Below are positions 11,788 to 23,646 of a DNA stretch of 64,000 bases, piece after piece. A program made the position numbers and the translations under genes. Source of the DNA: Nemertoderma westbladi (Eukaryota > Xenacoelomorpha > Nemertodermatida > Nemertodermatidae); the NCBI GenBank assembly GCA_032718475.1, contig JAUCBJ010000586.1:1-64000 (forward strand), given 5' to 3'. Below the pieces are notes generated by a model. That model did not search any database and had not been told where the DNA came from. It worked only from the letters and a program-made list of their open reading frames with translations. Positions within the stretch are counted from its first letter, which is position 1; each line of letters opens with the position of its first letter.

Positions 11788-12629
11788 GATCGGTAATGGT
11801 AAAGCAATAGTTTTAACAAAAAGGACGACTATGTTGATACGGTATGCAGTAGGCGTATCTCATTACAATAATTATATTGCCTAAACGAGATGCAGCTGTA
11901 AATACCACCTATGCGATGTTCGTATTACTGTGTGAACTCCAATAAATATTTATATATTCTTAACTTGGTAAATTGTAAAATGGTAAAAAGGTAAATTGGT
12001 AAGATTTCTTTAGACCAATGGCAATCGTTATCGATTGACTAAACTATGCACTTCTACAAATCCAGTGAAAAATGTTAATACGCAGCGCATGGTGTTACGG
12101 TATATGGCGCTGTACACATTATTAGCCATTATACAGTATAATATATTGGTTCATTATACAGTATAATATATTAGTCCGTTATACTGTACGCAATACTAGT
12201 CCGTTATGCAGTATAATATTTTAGATAAGACATAATAGCGAGGTGATATTTAGATAAGGAAACTGAAACGCCCATATATTTTGAACTCATCCATTTTGTA
12301 TAGTATGTAGCCCTACCTACGTAATTTTGTATTAAGATATAAGTAGATAGTTCCAGGGTAGCAAGTTCAGTTGGACCCTGGATATGTGCTTGCTGTTAGT
12401 AGCTTCGATAGGGCCAGCATCTAGGGACGCAATCCTAACCATTCCGCAGCCAGGGACACAATCCATTACCATATATGGTAATAATTTACGGTTTGGAAGC
12501 CCTGAGGTTCACAATCCGGCTTTCTAATTGGACTAACTGTTTCCAGGTTGGTCTAATGCTAGCGCGGACTGGAGAGCCAATAGGAGAGCGATTGCATCAC
12601 CCTTATTGCATCACCCTTCTCGGATCACC
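11788..12629. other. Stretch upstream of the BEL promoter
   Basis: No gene. It holds the 25-bp palindrome-bearing repeats at 12121-12224 and probably the U3 part of the 5' LTR. I could not fix an LTR start because no second LTR copy exists in the window to align with. Confidence 0.4.
12121..12224. repeat. Four 25-bp repeats, each with a TATACAGTATA-like palindrome
   Basis: Four adjacent units of about 25 bp share ATTAGTCCGTTATACAGTATA with variation. The core TATACAGTATA or TATACTGTA is near-palindromic. They end about 400 bp upstream of the putative TATA box of the BEL element, a reasonable place for U3 enhancer sites. That role is inferred. Confidence 0.7.
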
Positions 12630-12666
12630 TATAAATTGGCGGTTTGCCGGTAGAGCTGTATCAGTT
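12630..12666 (+). promoter_or_regulatory. Core promoter: TATA box plus initiator
   Basis: TATAAAT at 12630-12636 is followed at the proper distance by the initiator TCAGTT at 12661-12666, placing the likely start near 12663. An AATAAA lies 310 bp downstream. This TATA-initiator-AATAAA order fits the U3-R-U5 layout of an LTR. Confidence 0.6.
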
Positions 12667-12973
12667 CAATCTCAATCCTACTCCTCTACAACACCAACCC
12701 CATCTCATTATTAGTAAATTTTTAGGAGTACAATTTGTGCGTATTTTCTGCATTTCTACCCTTTGATTAATTTTCTTGGAATGATTCGTTAGTGTTATTA
12801 TTCTTAACTGTGTTTCTCAATCAATCCTATTGATTACTGCTAATTACAACCGGAACTATGATTTCTACCTCTTTCGTTAATGGTTCTATGTAATTCATTT
12901 CGACGCAATAATCCTACGGGATTTCTGAGACTGTCAGACTTGTGATTTGCATGCGCCGCTACGGTAGCTATTC

Positions 12974-12979
12974 AATAAA
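12974..12979 (+). terminator. AATAAA polyadenylation signal, probable LTR R region
   Basis: AATAAA in TTCAATAAATGG lies 310 bp after the putative transcription start. In an LTR element this would mark the R/U5 side of the 5' LTR. No matching 3' LTR was found, so the assignment is tentative. Confidence 0.4.
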
Positions 12980-12995
12980 TGGAGGGCTAAGGTGC

Positions 12996-15403
12996 CAGTA
13001 GGCGGTGGGCGCATCGGGGGGTTAGCGACGAAGGGAGTGCGGAGGATTCAAAGGCGGGCAACGCTGGCGGGGGGTCAACGTTGTGGTCGGGCAATTTGGA
13101 CTGTAGGTTGGAGACCGCTCGCTGGTACGGTAATTAGGGGGCTGATGATCCAGGTTTTGTCTCTATTTAGTATTAGGGGGCAGGAATTGGGTTAGTTAGG
13201 AAGCCTAGATGTACCCGGGAGGGGCCTGCATACCTTACAGTAGATTGCGAATTAGTCAATTGCGAATTATTATGTTGCGAATTATATAATTGCAGATTGT
13301 ATAATTGCAAGTCGTGCTATTGTAATCTGTGATTGCTGACGCTGATTGGTGTGTTACTGAAGTGTGCCTATGATTACGAATGCTTAGGTAGGCGCCCCTT
13401 TCTCTTTGATTGATTTCTATTTCTTAGTTACAACAAATAATTACTGATTAGGTCAAAGTAATATGGCATTTTAGGCTATTACTAGCGAAACCTGTTGTGT
13501 AATAAATTAGAATTACGCATTCTGGAACTCTTAGTAATTAGTGCGCTGTTACATATTTGTGACTGTAATTGATTAGTAAAATTAAGAATTAGTACGCAGC
13601 ATAGCGGAGAGTAGCTAAGGTAATAATTTAGAGTACCGTAAACTATTCACGCTGAGCGGTTATTTGCATTAGCGGGCAATAAGCTAGATCGCAGTAGTCA
13701 GTACGCAAGACACTAGTAGATTGCTGGCCTAAAGCCAGCTGCAGGCAAGTTTAGACCCAGAGCGGTATCACCCACGAAAGACATTGTACCGTACCATTAT
13801 TTGATTATTTTAAATATTCTCGCATTCACACATTCCGTTAGGGAATCCCCAGTATTCGCGATTAGAAAAGACGTAAGCATTAGCGTATTTCAGTAGTAAA
13901 ATTAGGCGTAAGAATACTCTGAGTGCAAAGCCTCTCGCACTCGTCTTAAGTAAGCTTAGGGAGCCGACTCGGGTTTATTGTTTTGGTTATTCCCGCGTGG
14001 CTCATAGATTCGAACAGTTAGCTCTCTATCGAGCGATCGGTAGAGAAAGGAACAAGCGATTTTGCAGGAGCTGTGTAAATTTAGTAAAATATATTAGCGG
14101 ATGGCAGATTAGCGCCATCCAACGGTAAGTAGCGGTTTTGTATTTAGCAGCCTTTACATTTTAGTAATAGCACGCTCCTGATCCCCTTTACTTAACAGTA
14201 GAGCAGTCTTTGTGTCTTATTGGTTAGGCGAGAACTCATTAGGTTGGCAGAGAAGTATACGGGTATTTGTCTGTTCAACAGTTCTGCTGTTAGTATAGGG
14301 GTATAGTATAGGGGTTTAACAGTAAGGTATGTTTATTGGCTGTTGCTTGCAGCAGTCAAGAGTGTATTCTTAGGCTGTTAGTTTAGATTACTGTATTCAC
14401 TGGTTGCGTACAATAGTACAGTAGTACATTAGGCTGATTGCTGTTACTGCGTACGGTAGAAGGACATTTGTTTACCGTACCACACACACAGTATCATTAG
14501 GCTGTTAGGTTGGTGTACTGTTTTACTTACTGTACTGCATACAGTGGATGTACGGTAGTGCGTTTTACTAATTGCGAATACAGCAGTTCCTTAGGCCTTA
14601 GGGCAAATTGTAATTAGTAAGTTTTTTGAAAATTTTAGCTAGGTTTGCGAGAATTCAGTTTCGGTCAAAATTATTTGTAAAATTCTACAGTTTTGTACCG
14701 GTATGTTAGGTAACCGCTTAGTTATTTTATACAATCTGGAGATACATGGCAAGACGGAACTTCTGAGTTTGGGGTTCGTGTGGGTCTGCGGGTTCGGTTT
14801 GCAATCAGCGAAAAGCCTGAATCTTTGGACGCGGACGTGGAATCTCACAGCAAACAAGGTTAGTTGTTCTGTTGGCACCATTGTGTTTGTGGAAGCAGTA
14901 AAAAATTACCGGTTGTTTAACTGCGAAGCTGAACTCAATTTATTAGTTAGGATATTTAGGTTTAGCCGGCCATGGTTTTTTGAATCGCTCGAGTTAGAGA
15001 GAGAGTTAGAGAGAGTCGCAACCCGAAGATGTAGCCACGCGCTAGTGGATACATATAATATTTGAAATTAAAATTACGTTGATTAGAGCTATATATGCAA
15101 AATTGGAATTATTTGGGTGGCAAATTTATTCTGAATATTTTGTATTAGATTCAGAAATTATTTTGTGTCATACCGGTATTTAAATGCTATATAATAGCTA
15201 TATAATAATATTTTTGTTTAAATATTGTGCTAGTATTTGCTATAACTATACCTTATTAAATTCACAATATTGCATTGCGAATTTATTTGACATTTTGGAC
15301 CAACTGATTATTTGACAAATAATTTGACCGTATTTCGGTTAAATTATAATTATATCTCGAAATTTTGCGAGATTTCTGCCGGAAGGCAAACATTATTTAG
15401 ACT
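12996..15403 (+). other. Long 5' leader of the BEL element
   Basis: About 2.4 kb lies between the putative LTR and the gag start. I see no convincing coding frame; short frames at 12992-13195 and 14703-15065 lack family features. A consensus donor GGTAAGT lies near 14124, which could be spliced to the acceptor at 24351. A primer-binding site could not be fixed. Confidence 0.45.
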
Positions 15404-16798
15404 ATGAGTGTCTCAGACAAGGAGGCACTAGAGGACAGCTATGAGACGGCGGCAGGACCGCCGACTGACGATAGCGTAAATATTACTGTTGACGACAATG
15501 CCGACTATGACGACGCAGCGAGCGACGCTGACGTAAGTGAACAGGAGGACGAGACAGTAACTAGTGAGGAAGAGCAAGCAGAGATAATAGTATTAGGATC
15601 CCCTACCGCTACTGTAAGGAAGGACTGTGCAGCAGCCCGGACAGAGGTGAGTGATAGGGAGGGTAGTGTAGCAGAAGCGAGAGCCCGGAGCCCGGTTTCC
15701 AGACCTGAGTGTATGGTAAGTGCCGTGGTCCCAACGGCTGTTAGAAGTACCCGTAGTTCCCGAAATAATCCTTCAAGTCCACCGAGTGTGAGTCAGGTAA
15801 GCGAGAGAGAACTAGACATTGCGATAAAGAAGAAACTTTGCGCGCATGCCGGACATATAACTCGGACGACGGACAAGGTAAGGAAGATGTTAACTGACTC
15901 AGCGAACATCGGAAGGGTAGAGTTAGTAGAGATTAGAAGAGGATATAACTCAGCGTTATTCAAGCAGACGGAGGAGCTTGCAGTCCTAGCGAAGAAGGCA
16001 GTAGAGTCTCAGTCGAGCGACGTGGCGACGAGGATTTACGACAGGGTTTTAGCAGCCTTGTTGGAGCACCGCGAGTTATCGGAGCGATTCCGACGAGTTA
16101 GGACGGAGAACTGGCTGCTATGGGCATCACAAGCGCAGGCGACTCAGGTGAGTGACGCAGAGTTGAGAGACTTAGTGGAGCGGGAAGAGATCCAAGATAA
16201 AGAAGAGCGCCGGTATCAAAGGGAAGTTACTAGCTGGCTGATGCAGAATGGAGTGGTGGTACCGGGCCAGGTGCTACCGACGACGGAGAACATCCAACAG
16301 AGGACGTTGACTCCACCCGACGATGCATCCAGAGACAGCGGCGATTCCCAGGTTAGTCACGCGCAAGGCAAGGTTATATGTGCTAGATCCCTTGTTTCTC
16401 ACAACTCGGCGGAGGAGAGAAGACGCCGACTAGATGAACAGCAGGCGGAAGTTTTGCGTGCACAGGAAGCACGGAAGGAGGCCGAGCGGGAACGGGAGCG
16501 TACACGTAAGTTAGACGCAAAGTTGCGAGAGTTGGAAGACAAAGGTAAGCGTGAGCAAGCGGAACGCGAACAGGAAGAACGCGAACTCCAACTCCAACGC
16601 GAACGCGAAGAACGCGAACTCCAACTCCAATGCGAACGCAAAGAACGCGAACTCCAACTCCAACGCGAGCGCAAGGAGCACGAACTTGAGCGCGAGAGGG
16701 AGCGACGGGCGTTGTATGAAGAGAAGAAGAGGGCGCAGCGAGACGAGCGAGGGAAGAAGAAGAACGTAAACTGGCACAGTTGGAAAGTGCGAGATTAA
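15404..16798 (+). pseudogene. BEL gag, N-terminal part (acidic region plus charged coiled coil)
   Basis: ATG 15404 starts a 464-codon frame. Residues 1-70 are very acidic; residues about 340-450 are a dense E/R/Q coiled coil, including a three-fold repeat of REERELQLQ-type units (16560-16680). The frame ends at TAA 16796-16798 because of a one-base shift in the AGAAGAAGAAGAA run near 16755. The coiled coil continues unbroken in the next frame (EERKLAQLESARLSLESEE). BEL gag proteins normally lack so long an extension. It is a structural particle protein by position; the role of the coiled coil (multimerisation) is inferred. Consensus splice donors are frequent within it. Confidence 0.75.
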
Positions 16799-19536
16799 GT
16801 TTAGAGAGCGAAGAACGGACTAGGAAGGCGAACGAAATCGCCGAGAAGGGGATGCGAATGATCGAAGAATGTGGGGCGAGTGTAGGAACAGAGTTGCGAG
16901 AACTGTTCGCACTGCAGAAGGCCGAACAGGAAGCGAGAACTCCGAATACACGCGAGTCGACGACGACCAGAATTCCTATACCCGGTCCAGCTATTACGAG
17001 TACATGGATCGCTAAACCATTCTCTACATATCGCACGCCAGTTGGTATTAGTGCTTCACCTATCGCGCAGAATCCACGGCATCAGAACACCGCACCACTA
17101 TACACCGAACGCGAGAACGACGAAGAGTTTAGAGAAACTCCGACGGGCCGAGTATTGGGCGAACCGAACCCGCGGGTTTGGAATACGCGGACGGAACGCC
17201 GACCCAGTTCGACGGAGAACTTCCGGGTTAATCCGGAAGAGGGATCATATGAGAGACAGCGGATTACTCAGATAGAGCCGACTATACAACAGAACCCTAG
17301 CCAGGAATTTATTACGAGGGATGAGTTAAGTGCTAGTTTAGCGCAATCTATATCACCGCACATCCCACCTATAACGGACATGCTTAGCAACCTATGGTTA
17401 AAGGAAGCAGCCCAGGTAAGAAGTAATTCTAATCCTAGCAGGCCTGAGTCAGATACAGTCCAACCTAGTCAACGAGTACGCATATCAGAGGAGACTATAC
17501 CACATAGACCTCAGGTAAGGACGCCTGTCCCGAATATCCATAATCCCAATTTCGAAAACTCAGCCGAGAAATTTATACAGGAGGCTTGGGTCAGGGCCTC
17601 GGCGCGCAAACAATCGCGAGTGCTAAGGACTGATACCGAATCAAGCGATGAAGAGGAAGACATGAGACGTCAGAAGTCCCGAAACTATAAGGAAAGAAGG
17701 ACGGACGCGGAGCAGGTAAGTTTGAACCACTGGGAAAGGACCAGACTTAACAACCCTGCGGAACTAAACCATTTGTTAACCCAGAACGACACAACCCTTA
17801 GGGATATAGGTAAGTTTGCTGCTAGGCAAAGACTGCCGACGCAACAACCCCAGAAGTTTATGGGCAACCATAAGCATTGGAGGACCTTCAAAACCTATGT
17901 CGACGAGCAGCTGACCAACAGCACCTTTACTCCCAACGAGAAGTTCAACTATTTGCTTCAGATGCTCCATCGAGAACCTAGAGCCATTGCTGACAACTTC
18001 GTCGGCAATGAAAGAGCATTCGAGTTAGCGATGAAGACGCTTAGCGACATCTACGGGAATAAAACCAAGATGGCGCAGTCGATAGTAGAAGACTTGGGTA
18101 AGGGCGGAAGGATTACAACTCCGTTAGAGCTGTTGAACTTAGCGAACGCTATTTCAAACGCATTGGACATCTTGAGGACGGTGAATCTACCTCATCATGG
18201 TGATCACGCTGAAGTTTTAAAGAGCGTAATAAGACGTTTAAACATGCATTATCGACAGAAATGGCGCAAATTAGAGAATAAGTTGGAGGGCCAAGGTAAA
18301 GTATTGACACTTCAGCATATTCATGACATGATAGCCACAGACGCAGTAGCAGAGATGAAATCAAACTTCTCGGAGGAGAATATGAGGGAGTCTAAACCTG
18401 TTACCGGTAAGTCTATGGTAAGTTTTGACGATGACAGGACCACTGTGACGTTTAACTCAGTAGACAGATATAATTCGAGTACCCCAGCCTTTAGATCAGA
18501 CTCGCGAGTATGGTCAGGTGAGCGGTTAGATAGACCTAGGTTAAAGCAACAGGAGTTGCCGGATGGATTTGTAGGTTGCCAATACTGTTTACTAAAGGAG
18601 GTAAGATCTGACGATCATAAGTTAGATAGTTGCAGACGGTTCAAAGAATTAAATTCGGAACAGAGAAGAGTTCAAGTGCGGACGTTGGACACCTGTTGGG
18701 CATGTCTTGCGCCAGGCCATGTACGGCGGCAGTGCCCGAACAGCAAGGACGGATGCATGGAATGCGGCAGACTACATCACAAGTTGCTACATGCGGATTT
18801 CCATACCCCAACGGACCGTTACTTACAGCGAAATCCTCAAAGGAAGGGGAGCAAAGAACCCGTATCGATAAGAAGGAATATGTACACCGGCATTCAGGAC
18901 GATGGTTACCAACCAGGTTCGTCGGATGAGGATGGCGAGTCGAGCGCGAGAGAAGTGACCTGCCAAGGTTTCACCGCGGATAGTTCATCGACCAGCGCGC
19001 GGACGTATCTATCATCGGCCACGTCGGAAATATTTAGCGTGATTCCGGTGAAACTCACTGGCGATAAGGGATCGAAGCGAATATATGTGATGTTGGACAC
19101 TGCGTCCACATTATCGTATATCGACGAGGAAGTGGCGAGAGCCGTTTCTAGCTTCCAGGACGCCGACGAAATCCAAATAGAGTTGAAGTCTATGCACGGA
19201 GTAGGAGACCTCAAGGGACACAGGATATCTGTAGAACTAGATTCCCTACTTCCGAGAGACCAACATACTCGACAAGAACGGAAAGCTTTGCCATTGGACG
19301 GATTTAAGTGTCTAGCTATGAAGGGATTCGGCAGGCAGTTAGGTAAGGTGCCGCCGATGAGTCCCATAGCACAGGAGTATTTCGACAAGCTCAGGATACC
19401 CAGACATCAGGTAGGTTATAGGAATGTTTCTATGTTGATTGGTGCAGAACAGCTGATCGCACACCAGATATGGGAAACGAGACCAGCTGAGCCGCATGTC
19501 AATGGACCACATGCCCATAGGACTATATTAGGTTAG
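16780..19536 (+). pseudogene. BEL gag C-terminal part and protease
   Basis: This frame continues gag after the shift. Counting from 16780, residues about 350-470 are DUF1759-like (KFMGNHKHWRTFKTYV ... EKFNYLLQMLHREPRAIADNF). Zinc-binding cysteine clusters follow at about 600-672 (CQYC, CWACLAPGHVRRQC, CMECGRLHHKLLH), typical of BEL gag. The aspartic protease motif MLDTASTLSYID is at about 771, then the VSMLIGAEQL segment. It ends at TAG 19534-19536 inside RTILG-stop-YTRV. Pao proteins have a conserved LGW here, so TAG most simply replaces TGG. The reading frame continues unchanged beyond the stop into RT. Confidence 0.88.
17165..17181. repeat. Dispersed palindrome copy 1
   Basis: CGAACCCGCGGGTTTGG. 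The inner 12 bp are a perfect palindrome and one flanking pair is G/T. It lies in gag, read as EPNPRVW. Confidence 0.85.
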
Positions 19537-21050
19537 TATACAAGAGTACCCATGTCTTATGAGTTTACAGGTGGCGACAAGCCAATAGACAGATATGACG
19601 AATTACAGCCTATAACTCAACCACTGTTAGTAGAACCACCAGACATAGACGAGTTTAGGAGAACCTGTATTGACCACTATAGTGACTTTAGCGAGTCGGA
19701 CGAGGAGTTGATTCCCGATAATGTTAGGTTGTCGGAACCACTTCACAATGACCGGACAGATAGTGAACCCGAGGACTGTTATCAGACCCATGGGTCTGGT
19801 TCAGCGGCCCACGCTACTTATCTGAGTAATGTTTTGACTTATACCAATATAGTGGAGGGTCAAGTGGCTAAATATCGAGACCTAGACATTTTCCAGTACA
19901 GTGAGGAGGAGCTACAGAAGGAATTGATACGCCAGGACCTCGAGACAGGAGCCAGAACCGTCGAATGGCTGGATAGGGGCGCAATGGAACCCGGTGGATA
20001 TGACCTAGCCATGTCTACTGATGAGAAACGGTCGTTGGAGATGATGGAAGATACCATACGTCTGCTACCGACAGGACATTTTGAAGTTAGAATGTTGTGG
20101 CGTCGACAACCACCTAAGTTGGAGAACAACTACAGCTTAGCCTTGAAAAGATTGAACGGAGTAAGGGCTCGGTTGTTGAAGAATCCAGACATTAGGGAGA
20201 AGTATTGCGCCCAGATCAACAACTATTTCGCCAAGGGATTTGCTGGGAAGGTAGAGGACCCTGACTTAGTGACAGACCAGACTTATTACCTCCCACACCA
20301 CTATGTGACTCACCCTGACAAACCTGACAAGGTCCGAGTAGTCAATGACTGCGCAGCAGTCTACAGAGGTATGTCCCTGAATTCAGAGTTGATGGATGGA
20401 CCCAACCTGAACAACTATTTGATAGGAATACTGTTGCATTTTAGACAGCGGCGATTCGCATTTACTTGTGACATCGAGGCGATGTTCCACCAGGTAAGAG
20501 CCTGTAAGGCAGACCAGGATAGCCTTCGCTTTCTCTGGTATGAGAATGAAGACTTATCCGGCCCAGTGGTTATATACCAGATGTACATTAGGATATTTGG
20601 CGCCCGCGATAGTCCAAATGGCACGCTGTTCGTTTTAAAGAAAACGGCAACAGCCCAGATTGGTAAGTATCCAGTAGAAGTGATCGAGTCCATCTTGAGA
20701 AACTTCTATATGGACGACGGATTGGTGTCCAAGGACACGGCGGAACAAGCCATAGAAGTGGCTCACGGCCTGCAAGATTGCTTGGCTACAGGGGGATTTC
20801 CTCTGACCAAGTTCACTACGAACTCGGAGGCCCTATTAGAGTCGTTCCCGGTGAAAGATCGCGGGAGCGGAGACATTGAATTGGGGGTAGAACCAATCCC
20901 CATGGCGCGAGTACTGGGACTCGCTTGGAACCCGAACACGGATAAATTCCAGGTAAGAGTTAGATTTGAGCCCAGTAGCCCAGACAAGGTTTTGACAAAG
21001 AGAATTTGCTTATCGACTTTGAGTAGACTATTTGACCCGAATGAGGAAAA
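19537..21050 (+). pseudogene. BEL reverse transcriptase domain
   Basis: The frame is in phase with gag-protease across the TAG. Counting from 19552, RT motifs are YYLPHHYVTHPDKPDKVRVV (about 245), AFTCDIEAMFHQV (about 304), IFGARDSPNGTLFVLKKTA (about 350) and the catalytic NFYMDDGL (D388-D389). They match Pao RT in spacing. After LSTLSRLFDP the text changes frame. The usual stretch between this point and the WDEP motif is shortened, so a small out-of-frame deletion near 21045-21055 is likely. The domain itself looks complete. Confidence 0.9.
19783..19798. repeat. Dispersed palindrome copy 2 (compensated variant)
   Basis: CAGACCCATGGGTCTG, a perfect 16-bp palindrome. Compared with the consensus, A to G in the left arm is matched by T to C in the right arm. 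Read as QTHGSG. Confidence 0.75.
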
Positions 21051-22495
21051 TTTGGTTGTCCGACATAGAGTGGGATGAACCAATATCTCCTATACATGCC
21101 AAGCAGTGGAGGGAGTGGGAAGCCGAGTTGCATCTATTGAAAAACATAGATGTACCCCGTTCCTACTTTCCGAATCAGCTGGTATTTCCAGCTGATCTCG
21201 AACTGCACTTGTTCAGTGACGCAAGTGACACCGGATTTGGTATGGTAGCCTATCTTCGCCGAGAGGTGAGTCAGGATAAATTTGAGACGGCCTTTGTAAC
21301 TTCTAGATCAAAGACAATGCCGGTCAAATACATGACTGTCCCTCGTGCAGAGTTACAGGCGGCTGTAGTTTCAGTCGAGGTAAGTAAGAAGATAACTGAG
21401 GAGTTAGACACGACATTGACCTTATTCTATTGGACGGTCGCATCCTTGGTGTTAGTATACATTGCGGCCGACAATATTGCACTAAAGACATTTGTGGCCA
21501 ATAGACGCGCTCAGATCGTTGACTTTTCGATGAAGGAACAATGGAGACATTGTCCGGGAGTGTTAAACCCGGCCGACATAACTTCGAGAGGTGCAATGCC
21601 GGCAGAATTCTGTCAGGAAGAGTCTCAGGAGTTTTGGTTGCATGGGCCTGATTTTCTAACGAGGACACAGGAACATTGGCCAGAGCGACTAAAGATAGTG
21701 ATCAATCCGATGCCTGAAGATGCAGAAGTCAAAGTGGAGAAAGTTTCTAAGTCAAAGTCTAAAGCCAAACTCAAGTCATTGGAGCGGCCTGAAGAGTCAT
21801 TGGAGCGGCCTGAAGAGTCATTGGAGCGGCCCGGAGACCTGTCAGACCAACAGACTTACGTGACTACTAGGTCCGGAAGGGTAAGTTATGACATAAAACC
21901 ATCCTTACAGACTAGACGACGGTCACAGTTGGTAAGTGACGGACAGAAAATGACCGACACAATGGATCCTTTGGTTTCCAAACCTGCGGGTTTGGATTCG
22001 AAACTTCCATTAGTTAGCGGACAACCGTCGCTGGCATTAGAGCCATGCAGTATTTATGACAAATTACTAAATTCGTCTGCCTCTTGGCTGACAATTTGCA
22101 AAAGAACTGCGTGGTTAAGCCGATACATTTCGTACCTTTGTATAAAACATTCGGAACATTTAGGAGAACGAACAAGCGCCAATAGTGAGCGAATTCAGAA
22201 ATTGAAACAACCTCTGACAGAGGATGAGATTGATCAAGCGGAATTAAAGCATTTGAAACATTATCAAATGTGTGCCTTCCCTAAAGAATTCTATCTATTA
22301 TCGGCTCAACGACCAGTTCTCTATAAACCCCTTAGAAAATGGAGTCCATTAATCCATAAGGGTTTAATTTGTCATAGATCGAGAATCCAGACTGTCGAAA
22401 TAAACTCACAGTTTCGGTTCCCAGTGATAATCCCTAGTCACCCAATAGAATTGCAAAGAGCGATTCTATGGGATATACACAAGAGATTACATCAC
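21051..22495 (+). pseudogene. BEL RNase H-like region and linker
   Basis: The frame reads KIWLSDIEWDEPISP ... LHLFSDASDTGFGMVAYL ... VPRAELQAAVVS ... WRHCPGVLNPADITSRG, the RNase H-like (peptidase A17-associated) region of Pao elements. The usual YWTDS is YWTVAS here, so an expected aspartate is lost. A linker follows with a perfect three-fold 21-bp repeat encoding SLERPEE (from about 21779). Near the end, HKRLHHI starts the integrase zinc region, but the frame shifts at about 22495. One palindrome copy (21978-21995) lies in the linker. Confidence 0.82.
21978..21995. repeat. Dispersed palindrome copy 3
   Basis: CCAAACCTGCGGGTTTGG, 18 bp with one mismatched pair near the centre. Read as SKPAGLD in the RNase H-integrase linker. 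Confidence 0.85.
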
Positions 22496-23646
22496 ATCAC
22501 ACGGGAAGGTTACACTGTTTGTCGGCAGCGAGACAGCGATTCATTCTATTGCAGCCAAGCAGGGCAGTAGGCACTATGTACGACGCCTGTCTGGTTTGCA
22601 AGAGGGTGAACGCCAAAGTATTGGAACAGGAGATGGCTGAACTCCCGGAAGCGAGAGTGCAGGCATATGACCCACCTTTTACGAACACAGGGGTGGATTG
22701 TTTTGGTCCGATTGAAGCAAAGAGTGGACGGCTGACCCACAAGCGATGGGGTCTGCTACTGACATGCATGGCTAGTAGAGCCATACACATCGAGCGTGTG
22801 GCAGACATGTCGACCAAATCTCTGCTCCTGGCCTTAAAGAGATTTATGGCCAGGAGAGGACTAGTAAAGGCGTTCTACTCTGACAAGGGTACAAACTTTG
22901 TCGGGGGGAATAGCGAGTTGAACGCGGCTCATAAAGCGGCACAGAATAAGGAAATTTCTGCAGCACTTTTGCCGCAAAGAGTAGAGTGGAGATTTAATAC
23001 TCCAGAAAGTCCTTGGAGAGGAGGAAGTTGGGAGCGTTTAGTTCGCTCTGTAAAGCAGGCCATTGCCAAAACTTTGCCTGTAAACAAACAACTTACCGAT
23101 GACGAACTGGTCACAGCGTTCATCGAAATCGAGCATACACTAAACTCAAGGCCGATAGCTATGTTGCCAGACGGTGTTGCATTAACGCCGAATCATTTGC
23201 TAATGCAGAGTCCAGCATTTCTTGTGCCGGCATCAGAACCCATTAGTGCCGACCTATATAGTCGTAAGAGCTGGAAGGTGACTCAATTTGTGGCGTACAC
23301 ATTCTGGGAATATTGGCGGGAATACTATCTTCCCACCATATCCACCAGAACAAAGTGGTACAAAACGGTTCGGAGTCTCCAAAGGGGAGATTACGTACTG
23401 ATAACCGAGCCGATTGTCAAGAGAAAGTACTGGGAGACGGGAGTTATCTTGCACATACACCCAGACGTGCAAAACATAGTGCGCACAGTCACTGTGAAAA
23501 TTAGGTGCAAGTGTCCGCACCCAAAAAAGTGTAAAACTAATGGTTTACACACCTTGGACCGACCGGTCCAGGATATCGTGTTATTAGAGGAGACACGCAT
23601 CGAGACGGGAGATTATAATTTGTCTCCTGCCTCAAAACAAAATTAG
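22496..23646 (+). pseudogene. BEL integrase with C-terminal DUF5641-like domain
   Basis: After the frameshift the zinc region continues as HTGRLHCLSAARQRF ... CLVCKR. The catalytic D-D-E residues are in GVDCFGP (about 22695), YSDKGTNFVG (about 22880) and WERLVRSVKQ (about 23030), followed by LNSRPIAMLPDG. The C-terminal RRSLQ-like GDYVLITEP ... YWETGVI segment matches the DUF5641 tail of BEL integrases. The usual final basic and cysteine segment is present as KIRCKCPHPKKCK. Stop TAG is at 23644-23646. This part lacks the splice-donor excess seen upstream. Confidence 0.9.

Noticed and set aside
23555-23573. TGGACCGACCGGTCCA as a seventh dispersed palindrome
   Set aside because: It is an inverted repeat of similar size in integrase, but the arms do not resemble CAAACC/GGTTTG closely enough.
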